A stretch of DNA of 64,000 nt from Coriolopsis trogii (GCA_020543525.1 JAHYIO010000006.1:1736001-1800000); one strand, 5' to 3'. Positions 1 to 13,069 are shown, counted from the first letter of the stretch. The notes: a model not told the origin generated them from the sequence alone. Translations and numbers: made by a program.

Positions 1-1074
1 AACCAGATGAGCTCCACTGGCCTGTGAAGTCTACCGGAGACGGGTACGGATTGTGACCTTGGGATATACCCAGCCCAGGTACCCATTGACCAGCATCCTC
101 TGTGGACTTGGAGGTAGTTGTAGAAGGAACCACCCACTGACAGGCTGCCTGGCTGATGTGGATGTGTCCGAAGGGGCTCACTGCTTCGGGATTGTAGGCA
201 GTGGATTCTGCAGGGTACGGATGATGGAGCATCTGGCTAGTACCTCAGCCCATGAGACGGTGAAATCGCAAGTATGATCATTTTTACTCACTGGAAGTGG
301 ACAGGTGGTCCACATTCAAAACCAGTCGTCTGAAGAGGCGGTGCGAAGGCCTGCATATCCGCCCAGAGATGATTGGTGGTAATGCGCGGAGGAAAGAGAG
401 TAGTTTCGTGCATTGGAAGCTCCGCTTGCAAGTAGGTGTAGTCCTCCTCTGAGCGGGGAGAGTTGTAAGAAGCGTACGAAGCGTGATGAAGGTCAACAGT
501 CGCACAGTCCATCGACGTCGAAGGGCGGTGAGGGGGGGACGGGGATCCGTAGCCTTCTTCATAATGAGAGATGCTTTATATTACTTGCGAAGCACCCGCA
601 AAATGAACGTTCTCTTCTGCCCAATCTTTGCGGACGTCGAACAATGTCTCGATAAACGCGTGACCGAGAGGGTGGAAAGGCGGCCTTATGACCACAATAT
701 GAGTGGATGGATTCACACGATGTTTATGCCGAATAATATAGTCGCTCCGGAATTCCATGATTCCGTACTCTCTGTCATCGACATTGTATCCTATCGGATA
801 CTATCGTGACGGCAGCATTCTATAAACACAACCTTGTATGACTACCCGTCGTGGATCACTGAACGCGCGCTCCCGATATCTACATCCGCCGAGGTACTCT
901 GCTTTTTTTGCCTGCCGATGGCGCTGAAACGGAGAGTAGGATGGAACGAACAGGAGCCAATTACAGGTTTACAGCGGATAACTACGTCTACGCCTCAACC
1001 GCAAAGACAGCTTCTTTTGATACCTCAACATCAGAAAGCCGCATCGTCCATCCACATGAGCACACAGCCCGCGT
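1..1074. other. Spacer, no gene recognised
   Basis: Short open frames on both strands overlap each other. None shows a domain, a plausible intron chain or consistent C/G-ending codon use. The rightmost part is probably the 3' flank of the minus-strand gene that ends at 1075. Confidence 0.5.
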
Positions 1075-1965
1075 TCACCTATCTCCGGTCGACCCCACTT
1101 CGACAACAAAGACTTCATCGAGCTTCCGCCCTCTCGGAAGCTCGGATCTCGAAGCGGGACGAATCCCTTGAAAGCGTCGCCTCCCCCAAATGTAGTCAAC
1201 CATGCGCTGCGCATGCCTCGACTGCGCGTCCTCGGGGATTGCGAGCAAACGCCTCTGTGCTGCTCGACTCAGCGCGCTCTGTTCCGACTGGCTCATCCGC
1301 AGTAACTCGTGCGGCTCGATCGGTGCGCGCAGTCCCCTGTAGAGTCCCTCGAGCACGTCGGCCACTGTGATGAATGGCTCCCCCGACTCGCGTGAGGACG
1401 AGCGGGAGCGGGAGGGTCTGACCTCGATCTCCATCGACAGGTACGGGAAGATGAGGACGATGAGCTGCGGAGACCCCGCACGATTGCCCCCGCTGGTGCG
1501 TACGGCCCTGCGTTTGAGTTCAGCGGGTTTAACCGTCGGACTGTCGACGAGCGCGGACGTCGGGGGGTGCATCAGATCCCACGTTAGCGGTGGGCGCGCG
1601 GTGGGATGCTGCGGCACCGCGAGGAGAGGGTCGATGATAAGACGTCCGGGGCTTGCTGGGCGACTGTCGTCGGATGATGCAGAAGACGCAGAACGCCACG
1701 GGACATCCGAAGCGCGACGGGGACGATGGTGGCCATCGAGCTCTGGAAGGGGAATGACGCGTGGCCGAGGAGCCTCTGGAGGACCAGCTGGCGAAGCGGG
1801 TACCGGCGCAGCATAAGGGGCTGGTGGAGGCCTATACCACCAGGAAGACGGTGAAGGAGGTCGCGCGTGGTATCCGCGCGATGTTGTAGGAGAAGGAGCG
1901 TAGGTGTAGTAGTAGACGGGTACGTTGTTGAACAAAGTCGGAGGTACTCGCTGGTAGGAGGGCAT
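1075..1965 (-). CDS. DUF6699-type domain protein (copy A)
   Basis: Single-exon gene of 296 codons on the minus strand. I chose the ATG at 1965 (MPSYQR) because the open frame above it lacks similarity to the paralogues and a TATA-like box lies about 85 nt upstream. Residues 1-105 are low complexity, rich in Pro, Ser, Tyr and Arg, with a Tyr cluster (VYYYTYAP). The domain starts near residue 110 with IDPLLAV and LTWDLMHPP, continues through the hydrophobic strand IVLIFPYLSMEIEV and the helix TVADVLEGLYRGLRAPI, and ends with VDYIWGRRRFQGIRP and VFVVEVG. That order is the one seen in DUF6699-type basidiomycete proteins, which have no known function. The closest relative in the window is copy H (60.7-62.0 kb), which shares FxGIRPA and the VEVG end. 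No signal peptide or membrane segment is visible, so it is probably nuclear or cytosolic (inference). Confidence 0.82.
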   Translation of the reverse strand: MPSYQRVPPTLFNNVPVYYYTYAPSPTTSRGYHARPPSPSSWWYRPPPAPYAAPVPASPAGPPEAPRPRVIPLPELDGHHRPRRASDVPWRSASSASSDDSRPASPGRLIIDPLLAVPQHPTARPPLTWDLMHPPTSALVDSPTVKPAELKRRAVRTSGGNRAGSPQLIVLIFPYLSMEIEVRPSRSRSSSRESGEPFITVADVLEGLYRGLRAPIEPHELLRMSQSEQSALSRAAQRRLLAIPEDAQSRHAQRMVDYIWGRRRFQGIRPASRSELPRGRKLDEVFVVEVGSTGDR

Positions 1966-2046
1966 GCTTAGAGCTTTTGCCCACGACGCTTCGCGGGCAC
2001 ATTGCTTTATATTAGATCTCTCACCGAGAATTGCCTGAAGTAACAT

Positions 2047-2056
2047 TCTATATAGA
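2047..2056 (-). promoter_or_regulatory. TATA-like box upstream of copy A
   Basis: A TATATA core lies 84-89 nt upstream of the chosen ATG at 1965. The motif is palindromic, so its direction comes only from its place in front of the gene. It supports the start chosen for copy A but has not been tested. Confidence 0.35.
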
Positions 2057-2059
2057 GCA

Positions 2060-5000
2060 CCGCTAGCCAGCTCGAGAATGGACTGTGGATTGCTGCAGCT
2101 CTTCCGGCGGGACTGGCCGGTGGCATCTTCATTAGGGAGGAGGGTGTCCCGACTGCGGGCCACGGGCAAAGAGCGATGCTAATGGCCATGGGATGACGCC
2201 CGCAGCAAAAAGCCTGGGCACATGTAAAGCTCAATACGTAGATCGCCGGAAAATTGACAATGTCTCACGTCATCGCAAGGCATCACGGATCGGAGCAATG
2301 TAGCGCCGCCAACCACAATTCGGTGCAAGGAGATGAAGCTTTCACACTGTCGGCCTGAATGGGAGGAGAACGCACAGGTTAGCCCCAGGTACTGCATACG
2401 AGCGCCATCACAGAACTCACAGTATCTTTCCTACCAATCAGAGCGCACGTCGAGACTGGGGTCTGTGTGGTAGCGCCCAACAAGCTTCTTGGCTAGAACC
2501 CGCGAATGGCTTCCACTTGGCGCTAGACTGCAACCTCGGATTCCGTCTCTATACAATGCAAGTCTAGGTCAAAAAATAAGGGTCATGGGAAACTCTCCAT
2601 CTACCGTGGAGCCCTGTATTTCTACAGCAGCGCGTGAGATTTTTGATGGTGGGAATGAACGAAGTCCGTGTGGTCGCCCTTGAGCCTGCCGAGAAAACTA
2701 ACCACTTAGAATAATCCGAGCTCGAATACTTCACCGAAAGCTTACATGTATGCCGACTGGGTCAAATGCGTCCTGTAGATAGCGGCAAGACGCGCTTTTG
2801 TTCCGGGTCTCGTTCCATACCGACCAAGGGAGATGTGCCGCAGAAGCCGAAGGCCTCGTCGAAGACTGGCGGCGACCGCAAACCACACTCGGGTGGGGTG
2901 CAAAAGTGAATTGACCTCACTATGTGGAGGGCTTCGAGCGGGCTCGGACCCGTTGGAGGTCAGAGGCAGCAACGACTGACGTCGGCGACAACGCCTCCTT
3001 AGGTTTGGTCGGGCTGCGGCTGGTGAGTTTCTGGAAGGGACCAGTGCCAACCTAACCCGTTCGTGAACACCATTCTGATACGAAATGAAAAATTTGTGAG
3101 ATACGTACCGTAAACGGCCGGTTACGTATAGTTGGACCGACATTAAGTGGGATGGCGAAGATATGTGGGTGGACCGTACATCAAGGTATCCATCGAACGT
3201 GAACCCTGAGACACCGAGAAGGCGCCAAGTCAGCTCATCATGGGAAGGTCATCTTGAAGCTCTCCTCGCTGAGCTGCGAGCCGTCGCTGTCGCGCAAGCG
3301 CGCTCCGAGGAGCGCGACTAGCTACGTGGCAAATGGCGACCTTTCGACGGTTTTCAGTTCGGCGACGTCGATGTCAACGTCACGACGTGCATTCTAACGA
3401 ATGCTTCTTTGGGGCCGCCATAACGTATGTCCTGGACATCCGTGTCCTGGTCGAAAAGGTCTACGTATCTGCTTCATTGGGGGCCATCGAGGGCGGTACT
3501 CGCGGGAACGCCTCTGATGTTCCTCGGGTTCGGGCAGCTACGTGCGGCCTCGGCTGTCGCGTCATTGGACGGGGTTCCGCTATCAGAACCTGTCGAGGTC
3601 GCGACAGAGGGTGGTACGAGCGCGACTCAGCTGCTCAGCTTCTCCTGCCTTCTGACGACCCCATGTCTTGAATCGGTCAGCAATCACCGCTCTCCCGTCT
3701 TCCCTGGAAGCTAGATGGTGACTACGATAGGACATGGTGGAATGCAGAACTCAACTCACAATTGAGGGATAACGATCGATATCAGTACCAGTCGACGTGG
3801 CACCACGGGACACCAAAATGGCAATGACAAAGGCGGCAACTGAGCGGGTGCAAAAAGAAGCAACAGGCTTGCTTACCACGGTCATACGCCGCACAAAAAA
3901 TTGAGAGGGACCCAACATGTCATCGCTCGAGGTTAGGCGCTTACAGGCTCACAACATGAAAGCCACTAACCATCCTTCACGACGCGTAGCCATGCGGAGA
4001 TACGAGAGCCTGCAAGACGTCAGGCACCGCAGCGTCGCCGCCTCACCGACAACACGAGGCATCGGTCACATAGGCTGATTGCCGGCGCCTCGCAACATTG
4101 ACCTGCCTGCAGGCTGCCGCATGTATCTGCAACGTCTGCCACGAAGCGCGAACGCAACTTCCGCCTGGCCCTATATGGCAAGGCTCTAAGAAGGCATGTG
4201 TACTGGCGAGATGTACGCCTATCTCTGCTGCTGCTGCCCAGCGCGACTTGCCATTTCGGCCATAGGGTCTAGGAGCGCCAGCGCGCTTCGATTGAGCCGT
4301 TACAAACAGCCATGCTTTACGGTCTATGCCCTCCCGAACAGGCTGCCGACAGCTGCAGTTTCAGGTGCAACATCGAGACCCTTTGAACCTTGTGGTAGGC
4401 CGTGAGACGGACGCTTCCCAACAGATGCACTGCATATTTCAATTCTAAATTCGAATACGGGCGTACCTTCCATAGCCAGTCGGGTTTCTACATTCCTTCT
4501 TTGCGTAGGACCCCAACGGCGATGTGTCGGCAAGGCGCGAGCCGTGACAGGTGGACGTACTGAGTACGCTCGTGCCTACGATACTCAGGTCTAGAAGATA
4601 TCGCGTCAAAATCTGTCAATGACCGTCCACACCAGGATAAGCGACCCATGATGCGATGCTGTGATATGCAGGCGGAGAAACCCCCCTTCTCCGCTCTTCC
4701 AGCTCGAGGGAGACCAACATTCTTTGCATGCCTCTGCGCGCCCCGAGAATCCAGGATGCAAGAATCTCGAATAAATTGCATCCGCCGAAGGTGATACCAC
4801 AAATCAGTCAGAACGTCCCACCCAGCCAGAGCATGTCTGACAGCACCAAGCGAACGCGTCCATGCAAGCACCACGTGGACATCCAAAGGCTCGCGCGACT
4901 GCGCCCCGGGCGAACCTCAGCCAATGCTGCAGGGCGGAGAACGGTCTCGACTGCAGCTGCCGACGATCGAAGTGGGGTTCACGAAGCGAATGCGGACGGG

Positions 5001-7530
5001 GAAGCGCAAGGACTGTTCACATGGCTGCTGTATTGACTGCGCAAGGGTGCGCTTCGGGGACATAGCTCTCGGCCCGTGTGTCCTCGAGCAGACACAGACG
5101 GTACGCCCCGTGTGCACTCCGCGGAACATCACCCGACTCCCGCGCATACTGGAATCCGGGCAGAGTTCAATTGAGTCGACGTTACGCGGACTCCCGGTCA
5201 GTTCAGAGACGCGCGAGCGGAGGATCGCGTGTGGTCTGCCGTTCAGGTATCGGGGAAGAGGAATAGATCCCGGTCCTCGGCGAATGGCTAATGCTTACCT
5301 GCGTCATCACTCCAGGCGAGGCATGTAGCGGCGGCGACGTTGCCGTTCGAAATGCTGAACCTTTTGCCGAACAACGAATATTTGGCGCTGATGCTCGACA
5401 GCGAGGCTCAGCATCTTGTCCTGTCAACTGGCCATTCGCTGATGATGTCATCAGCTGCAATTGCACACGAGAGGTCAGGAGCGTAGCAACAAACACTGTA
5501 AGTAATACATCCGAACTCACCATCGAAAGGTACGCATGCGGTTGTCGCGAGCGTTCCATGACGTCCTCTACACGCATGGAAGCATGTCTATCGCTTGATT
5601 GTTTCGATTCGTGAGTGCCTCAGAGTATAGAGCGAGCATCAAGCCGTAAACACGCACGCATATCACGGAGGGATGAACGCTCAGTGTGATAGACCGTACA
5701 CGAGGCAAGGGCCGAACATTCTGACTGGACATGTCTAGATGGATTTGATTGAGCGCAACAGTGGTCGCAATGTGCCTTATTCAAGCCACTCACCTATCGA
5801 TCCGTGCGGTCACGACTTGCGTTGTAGACCATATCATGCTGCACCCGACGACTCCGTATATTCGAGGATTGTCAGTCATGAAGATCAGATGTCATGGCTG
5901 ACCTACGTCCTCGTGCCACGACGCACGCTTAGGGAAGCACGAGTATTGTTATTCCGCATCGGATACCGTGGACATGGCCGTCATCCGGGACCTCACATCT
6001 AAGTGCATTCTTCGTCCCAGCCATGTCTGTGGGCGATTAATGGGCCAATACCCTCGCCGGAGCACGCGAGGACGAATTCACCTTTTAGACTGACAGCCTT
6101 AGAGGCGAATACTCCGGAGGCTGCTTACATCGTATGGGTCTTGCCGTGCACTTGGTGGATAAGTGAACCGACAGTTGGGCTTGCTCGAAATCCTGACACG
6201 ACAAGTGGACCAGGTAGCCCAGATTAAAGCAGTCTCCACTGCACATAGCGGTCTTCAGATATGCCAGATAGTGGTCCCTCGGGACACTGCAAGTGAACAC
6301 ATGAGTGCCGAAGTTCCATGTCCATAGAGATATATTAAGTGGACATGGTGCGGTTTAGCTACCACGCATATAGCGAGCAGGTTCCGTGTACGGCCCTGGT
6401 CGCGATATTTCTGACGCTGCACGCCGTAGGCGCAAACCTTTCGATATCCGACCGACACATGATATCATTGCAACGATGATTTCAAGCGATAGGACGCCAA
6501 TCCACCCAGAGACTCTGGAGGCAGTGCGCGTCAGAGTAGCAAGACAAAGTGTGCACGTGTAGCAGGCTAATTTTGGACAAGCATCGCGCGTCTGCGCGCT
6601 CCTGCCCAAATGAGCAAGTTGCTAGTATGCGGAATGATGACTGTATGCGCAAGTGTGCATGTCGAATAAAACTGCGCTGTTGCGAACACTTACAGGGAAG
6701 ACACTTCAGGACAAGGAAAGTGCTTGAGAGTGTCAATGTATCAGGCACAGTCGCACACCAGCGCCCAACCTGGCGCGTAACTTATCAAACCGATGAACCG
6801 TCAACATGCTCAGTCCACATCCAACCGCCTCCTCCACACCTCGGAGACATGGTCTGGATTTTGGAACGCTCGGCTTTCCCCGTCCGAGCATGCCACCACG
6901 AGGCGGTGCGTGCGCGCATGTAGCTCCAAGAGGAGAGCCTTCTGGCTGAGAATTGTGGTTGAGAAGCAAGGGGGAGAGAATGGGAAGATTGAAGACCGAG
7001 CCGAAGGCTAACCAAACATAAGGGTTTGGCACTCACCAGCTACGCGGGCGGCGAACGTTCCCCGATCCCGCCAGAAGCCCCGTCGACCGGATTCCAGGCT
7101 CCGCGACCAATCCGGGGGTGGGCGGCCGGCCGTGTACACTGCACAGATATCGAGGTGGCGTGCATGGAAGACATGGAGCACAGCAGGGACACCGCAAGGG
7201 ACGCGCACCGGGGTACCCACATCGGATGCAGATCGTCATGGCAGGTAACAGTTATCGGTGGCCTGGATTCGGACAGGGATCTGTGGTCAATGCATGAGGT
7301 GATACTGGCGGGCGCATACACTTACCGGATGCGATCGCACATCTGCGGAGGCGCAGCGGCGGACGACCATCCAACTCAGCACCTGTCTGCGCGCGGGGAA
7401 AAGGACATTGGGAAGGGGTGAGAGAGATTGGTCCGCTGGTCCGTGCGCAGACGCAGACTGGCCCGTTAGGCGCTCATATTAGAGACACGGGTACGGCCGT
7501 AGACTCGCACTGAGTTCGTGGTGCAAGCAC
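2060..7530. other. Long spacer, about 5.5 kb
   Basis: Apart from the decayed coding fragment near 3.2-3.4 kb, I see no gene. The open frames are short, overlap on both strands and lack splice-consistent continuations. No long terminal repeats or transposase or reverse-transcriptase motifs were recognised, although old degraded elements could be missed by eye. Confidence 0.4.
3214..3424 (+). pseudogene. Coding-like fragment with an in-frame TAG
   Basis: One plus-strand frame reads as a plausible protein: an Ala/Glu/Arg-rich helix (ALLAELRAVAVAQARSEERD) immediately followed by TAG, then in the same frame LRGKWRPFDGFQFGDVDVNV and TTCILTNASLGPP before a TAA. Sensible sequence on both sides of one stop, in one phase, suggests a decayed gene or an exon whose boundaries I have not found. 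The family is unknown. It could also be chance, because GC-rich DNA often gives helix-like Ala/Arg frames. Confidence 0.2.
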
Positions 7531-7533
7531 CTC

Positions 7534-7869
7534 CTATAGCTGAGCCCTGAATGTTTGAACTCTGACTGTGCCGCTGTGCAAGTCCCGGTACTCTCGGGAC
7601 AGGTGTATGGACCACGTAGGCGGATGAACATTCGACGAATTCCACGACGCCGATGGCCCACGATTAGAGCTACGATGGAGGAGAAAGTCGAGAGGTTTGG
7701 CCAGATATGGATAGAGAGCGGGCGGGGCAGGTGAACCTTGTACAGTGTCGGTTGCGGAAGAATGAGTCGGCGCCGGAGGCAGTGGTGAGTGTGATGGCAG
7801 CGGGCGCGGGCGCTGTCCCAACCTGCCTGTTCCAAACAGCGATTTCCTTCCCGGGCTTCTCGTAGCCAA
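7534..7869 (-). pseudogene. Possible DUF6699-type remnant
   Basis: A 111-codon minus-strand frame without a true ATG (it opens with a TTG) ends in FRAQL. Its middle, PALYPYLAKPLDFLL, then PSASWNSSNVHPPTWSIHL, loosely resembles the domain start of DUF6699-type proteins (PLLA..., LxWDL..PP). The rest of the domain, including the R-x-I-D signature, is absent. It could be a truncated gene copy next to intact copy B, an exon of an unresolved gene, or chance. Confidence 0.22.
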
Positions 7870-8328
7870 GGCAAGTGTTCAGATCTTCAGATCTCTCGCT
7901 CCAAGGTCATGCGCATCCTTGTGTCTTTCGCAGAGAAGACACGTCGGCTAGGCACCTGCGCTGCCTCATCGTGACTCACGCTGAGTAGCATTGTCTCCCG
8001 CTAGCGGCGACTGGCAAACCACAAGCTATGAGCGTATGCGGGGGATGCACAGGACCGCCGGCGATCCACGCTGGCCATTCATTCGTTCCCCGCCTCGCGC
8101 AGCCGCGTCGCCCCCGCGCCAAATTCATATATCTCCCCGACACTACATATACGGCTACCGTCACTCTCCCCTTCACACCAACAAACGTTTACCATCCCCG
8201 CCATCTCATCTCGCCTTCTCTCAACGACCACCACGACCACCACGACGCACTACCCCGCCTACCACCCTTTCACGCACTACCCCGCCTTCTACTACCACCC
8301 TTACTACTACCCGGCACCTATCTACGCG

Positions 8329-9042
8329 ATGCCCGGCAAGCACGTCCACTTCGTCGACGCTCCGTCCACCCCCTCGTCGACCTTCTCCGCGTCGACGCTC
8401 TCGAGCTCATCGGGCCCCGCGACCCCGCCCCCAGCCTGGTACTCGCCACCAACGAGCATCAAATCCTCGTTCGGGTCACCATACCTCGCGCACGGCGTCG
8501 TACCCGTAACCATCCACCCTGTCCTCATGCGCATAGTCGGACACGGTACGCCTCTCCAATGGGACCTCTCCCAGAGCCCGGACTACGCGCGTCCTGCGCT
8601 CCCCCATCTGCCCTCGCACATCAACGACGCCCTCGTCCGCGAACCCGCCACATTCCCCGCACTACCGTCACTCGCCATCATCTGCGACTACCTCCCGTGG
8701 ATGATCACCGTGCAGCCGACACCAGAGGCCCGCTGGGCTGCTCCGTACGTCACCGTCGGCGACGTGCTCTTCACCCTCTACCGCGCGCTCCGCCTGGGGG
8801 TCACCGACGCCGAGCTCAGCACCCTCGAGCCCGCCCAGCGCGACTGCGTCCATGACGCATATGTCCGGCGCTACCGCCGCGTCGAAGACGCACGCGAACG
8901 CGAGAAGGAGAAGGAGAAGTACATCAAGCGCGTCGACTTCCTGCGCGAGCACCGTGCCTTCCTCGGGCTCGCGCCCGTTCCTGGTGGCCTCCCTGCAAAG
9001 GGCCTCGCGCCCGGCGCCGTCTGGGCTCTCCACGTCGCATGA
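8329..9042 (+). CDS. DUF6699-type domain protein (copy B)
   Basis: Intronless 237-residue gene starting MPGKHVHF. A basic V-x-F motif close to the N-terminus recurs in copies E and F (RRVRF, DVRF), which supports this ATG. A Ser/Thr/Pro-rich stretch (residues 10-50) leads into the domain: IHPVLMRI, LQWDLSQ, a central AIICDYLPWMITV strand, YVTVGDVLFTLYRALRLGV, an acidic/basic helix (about 178-200) and RVDFLREHRAFLGLAP. The function of the family is unknown. The same frame stays open upstream to the TAG at 8002-8004 and reads Tyr/Pro-rich peptides (YYHPYYYPAPIYA) like the N-terminus of copy A, but it contains no ATG. A spliced or non-AUG upstream start is therefore possible. A CT-rich leader and TATA-like stretches (around 8127-8155) precede it. 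Confidence 0.82.
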   Translation: MPGKHVHFVDAPSTPSSTFSASTLSSSSGPATPPPAWYSPPTSIKSSFGSPYLAHGVVPVTIHPVLMRIVGHGTPLQWDLSQSPDYARPALPHLPSHINDALVREPATFPALPSLAIICDYLPWMITVQPTPEARWAAPYVTVGDVLFTLYRALRLGVTDAELSTLEPAQRDCVHDAYVRRYRRVEDAREREKEKEKYIKRVDFLREHRAFLGLAPVPGGLPAKGLAPGAVWALHVA

Positions 9043-12000
9043 GCTGCGCATCTCCATCTCTCACGCCCGTCTCTCTTCGCTTTGTCTCTGCTTTCTTCGT
9101 CGCATCAGCATCCATCATCAGCATCGTTTCCCATCCTCCGTGTTCCCCGCGTTGACGCGTGACTTCTCTCCTCTTTCCATGGACACTCGCAGCAGCATAT
9201 AATCATCAAAACAGATCATTCGGACTGCCTATGTACGATAGATGTACCCATACCCTGTCCCGATACCCACCCACCGCCTTCCTACTCTCCGCATTCCCCC
9301 CTCCACACGACCCGCGCACCCCGTCTTCCCTCATAAGCATGAAAACACAAGTATACCAATAGCATTGTACAAATTAGTTCCATATCCATAACCCAGCATA
9401 AGTCTCTCGCATCTCCTCCCCATCCACATGTACACCACTCCGACACTCGCGCACTAGTTCTTCCTATGATACTGCACACATTACACCCCCATATGCATCA
9501 CCACCTGTCTCTCTCTCTCTCTCTTGGATTTCATTTGTCCAGTGTCTTTCTTTCGCCTTACGACCGTTCGCGCACGACCCCCCTTCACGTTATGCATTAG
9601 ACGATAGAGAGATGATCGGAATGACAACGACGTTCACGTTAATGTTACACGCTAAACGTTTCGCAACGGGCATGATGGACGCGAACATCGCAACGCATCG
9701 GCGCGCGTCCGTCTGGCGATCGCTGCGAACTGAGCAAACCAGGCCGCGGCGATTCGATATATGTCTGGCGCGGCGGACCTCGCAGAAATGGCTCACCTCA
9801 CGACGGCGTCGCACGAGCACGAGGCCGAATCCTCGGACGCTGGTTGGATCCCGTACCGTTACGTTACCGTATATACGCGTGTCTGATGTCATGATGTTGC
9901 GAAAGGCAAGTGAGTTGCCGGATTCGGTCGGTCGTCGGCTGCGCTCTTGGACGCGTCGGTAACGTCATGGTACTCATTCTTCTCTCGATGCGTATGTTTG
10001 CAGTGAGTGCGGATGACGTGCATGTATTCAACAGCCTCGTGTGCGAGGACGAATGATGACGACACAACATTCTGGGGGGAAGAAATGACGACCGACGAAC
10101 GGTACGGGCCAGTGCATGATCCCGCGAAGCGCCGCGTGTTCGTCGCGTGTCGTCCTCGGCCGTGGAGCTGGCTGCAAACAACACAGCATGGTCGCGTGTA
10201 TCGATCGAGAGGTGGGTGGCCTGATCACGATCGCGTTCGGCTGAGGCGAGGGCTTGCGCGTACGCGGCGCGATCGTGCTCAGGCCCGAAAGCCCACAGTC
10301 AAGGTGAAGGCACATGTACGAATGTGACGTCATCACGGAAGGCGCATCCGGGGACAGAGGCCGAGCGGAGGAAGAGGCTCTGCAGTGCACGTAGGAGCCG
10401 CTTCCGTTCTCGCAACGTGCGCGAACCCAACTAATGTCGGACTGCTATCCTAGGTGTATGTATTGCAGGGGGCGGTCAGCAGACCGTAGACGGCCTGTCG
10501 TACGCGTTTCAGGTTTGGGTTCGGGGAAGGGCGGGGGTCCCGGGCCTCTCTTTGGGTTCGCGAGGCCGTGGATGTGGTAGATCGATTGGAGACTCGCTGC
10601 TGGGAGCGTCTTCGTTCTCTGCCTGTCTTGTGTGAGGGCAGCGTGCTCGGGTGCAGAGCCGAGGATGCCAGCGGCCAGCGCAACTCCGTGGCGTTGGAGG
10701 CGGGGAGTCGGAGCTGTGGCGGCGATTGAGATGTCATCAGCTACAAGCTTTGGCGCGGGACGAACCTGACCGGAACGGGTACGAGTAGAAACGTGGCGAG
10801 CCGATGGCCGAAGAGTTGTCTGCTGTCCCGTGCGGTTCATCAGATAAGTAAAGCGCGTCGGACACGCCCGTGTGAGTGTGGTCGGGCAGTGGTCATGCGT
10901 GTGCCAATAAGCCGCGCGAAGCGCGATTGCGGAAGTCGGAGGGTGGACGGACGGATCACAGAGACGGCTTCGGAGACGCGAGAAGGTCTCTGCGGGTAAA
11001 CGCTAATACCTTCTCAACGGTGGCAGACATGAGAGTTCTGTAACGGCGCCACAGAAGAGTGAGCCAAAAGATGTTGCGACACTTACCTATCGCGGGCTGC
11101 TGGCGGTGTTGCAGGACGGGCAGCGGTGCTTCGAATTCGTTATGCGACCGCAACAGACGCCACCAAGAATAGTGACCGGTGGCGGGAGCCCGCGGCGTGC
11201 ATATGGAATTGGCCTAAATGGCACTGCGATGAGCGAGGCGGTCATGAGTAGGTATAAGCTTGGCTTGCGAGCAGCTGCATTGGATGACACAGAGACAAGG
11301 AGGGCAGGCGCGGCCTTGTGACGACGCTTACGGGACAGGCAAGGGCGGATGGCTTGATGACCCTGGATCCTAGCATGTATGCTGTAGAGTACTTAGGATG
11401 TGAGCACGATCGATGCGACCCATATGCCGTTCTCGGTAATGTGCCTTAGCGGGGTGCCCTTCCTCGAGGCCGTGCATGGATCTCCGCACCCCTAGCAAGG
11501 ACAGCATGAGCCTGGTTTGATACATGAGTACCAAGAAAGATCAAAACGCGCTGGTACGTCTTCACCTTCCCGGTGGCTTCCACAGGCGCGACGCCATTGC
11601 TTTCATCGCTCGTTTCGCGGTGAGTCTAGCGTTCATGCACAGCATCGGTGAATAGACGAAACGCCTGCTGTCTGTCGGACGCGGTGGTCGGATAATCCAT
11701 CAGGGTCATCCTACGTAGTTCTTCTCTATACTCGTCCGAAAGGGGCCCGTCTGTATGTCAGCATGTCATCCTGTGCGGTGCTCTACAGGCGAGAGAAGAG
11801 AGAGCAACGAACATTAGATTTGCGTAAGCGACCTCACGTGGGTCTAGTGTTCTTGTTCGTTCACGGCGATGAAGTCGACGGCGCCGAGAAGCAAAGAGGC
11901 TGAAGCTATCGGGGCTACACAATGACCGGCGACCGACTGGGAACGACGGCATCGTAGACGTCAAATATGGTTCATGAACAGCAGGAGGGTCATGGGAATA

Positions 12001-13069
12001 TGGGCGCTGCCCACAGGCACACTGGGAAATGGGAAGATCCTTGTCCTTTTGCGGGTGCCGACGGTTCTTGTCCGACGACGAAGGCTCGATTTAGAGCGCT
12101 GTGCCGCTGTATGAGCGCGTTGGCGAACCACAAGAACGCCCGGAGAGGCTGCGGAACGACGTACTGTAGCTCCATCCGTAGACGTTCGAGCGGAAGGCTC
12201 GGGGACGTATGACACCTGGCCAACCCAATGGAAAAAATTGTTTGCGCAGCGGTCGCAACTTGTCGCGAAGGCTTCGGGAAAGGGCCTTCCAAGTCCAAGA
12301 CCCGTCGCTTGCATTAAGCAGGTCAGCCGTCCATGGTGCTCTTGCGACCGATGCTGTGTATCGTGAGCGAGAGTTGATTGATAGGTTCCACTCTGTGTCC
12401 TTCGTAGGCTCCGAGTCCGAGTCCGAGTCACTGGCAAGTAAGTTTAATATCAACCGGGTGTTCGACATCTTGAGTGCGCAGGACGTCCATGCCATAAAAC
12501 ATGAAGAGAAGTCACGGATCGTGCGGATGTCTGAATGTCTGGCAGCAGTGCAGGTGGATGAGCTGAAGACACGGGTCTTGGAGAGGTTATCATCGAAGCG
12601 CTCAAGTTCGCGCGCCTACCACCCTCTGTAAGGCATGGCGCTCAAGTGCAGTACTGTGTCGCCCTCTGGACTTTGATTGATGGCAATGCACTTCATTGCG
12701 TCTCAGACTTGTCTCCACGCTGTTGGGCTGTGCAGTGTGCACTGTTCAGCCCAGCCATCCCTGATTAACCCCGCGAACAGTCTCATTCTTCCTGCCAGCT
12801 CGTAGGCGGTCTTCTCCCCATCGCTTCTCCCTTCATCGCGACCCTGACACCCTGTGGACTTGACGACTTGTAGACGAGTGAATTAGCTCACAGCGTCCGG
12901 TCGGCAATTGGCATTCTGTGGCCGCGCGCACGGCAGGTCACATTGGGTTCTGAAGCGGGAGCAAAGGTACGTTCGCGCTGTTCTATACCAAATCCTCTGC
13001 CCACGACTCCGACCTCTGTCGCAGTCTCGCATTCCCGCATCCCCCTCCCCTTCCGAGACGTAGTGCAAG
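9043..13069. other. Spacer, about 4 kb
   Basis: The first few hundred bases are a pyrimidine-rich 3' flank of copy B. Further on, overlapping Arg-rich frames occur on both strands (for example 9612-9962 and 11961-12631) but none has a domain or a convincing intron chain. A short TCCGAG triplicate lies near 12410-12430. I see no supported gene. Confidence 0.4.
9508..9524. repeat. CT microsatellite
   Basis: A run of about eight CT units in the 3' flank of copy B. Simple repeat with no sign of coding. Confidence 0.8.
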
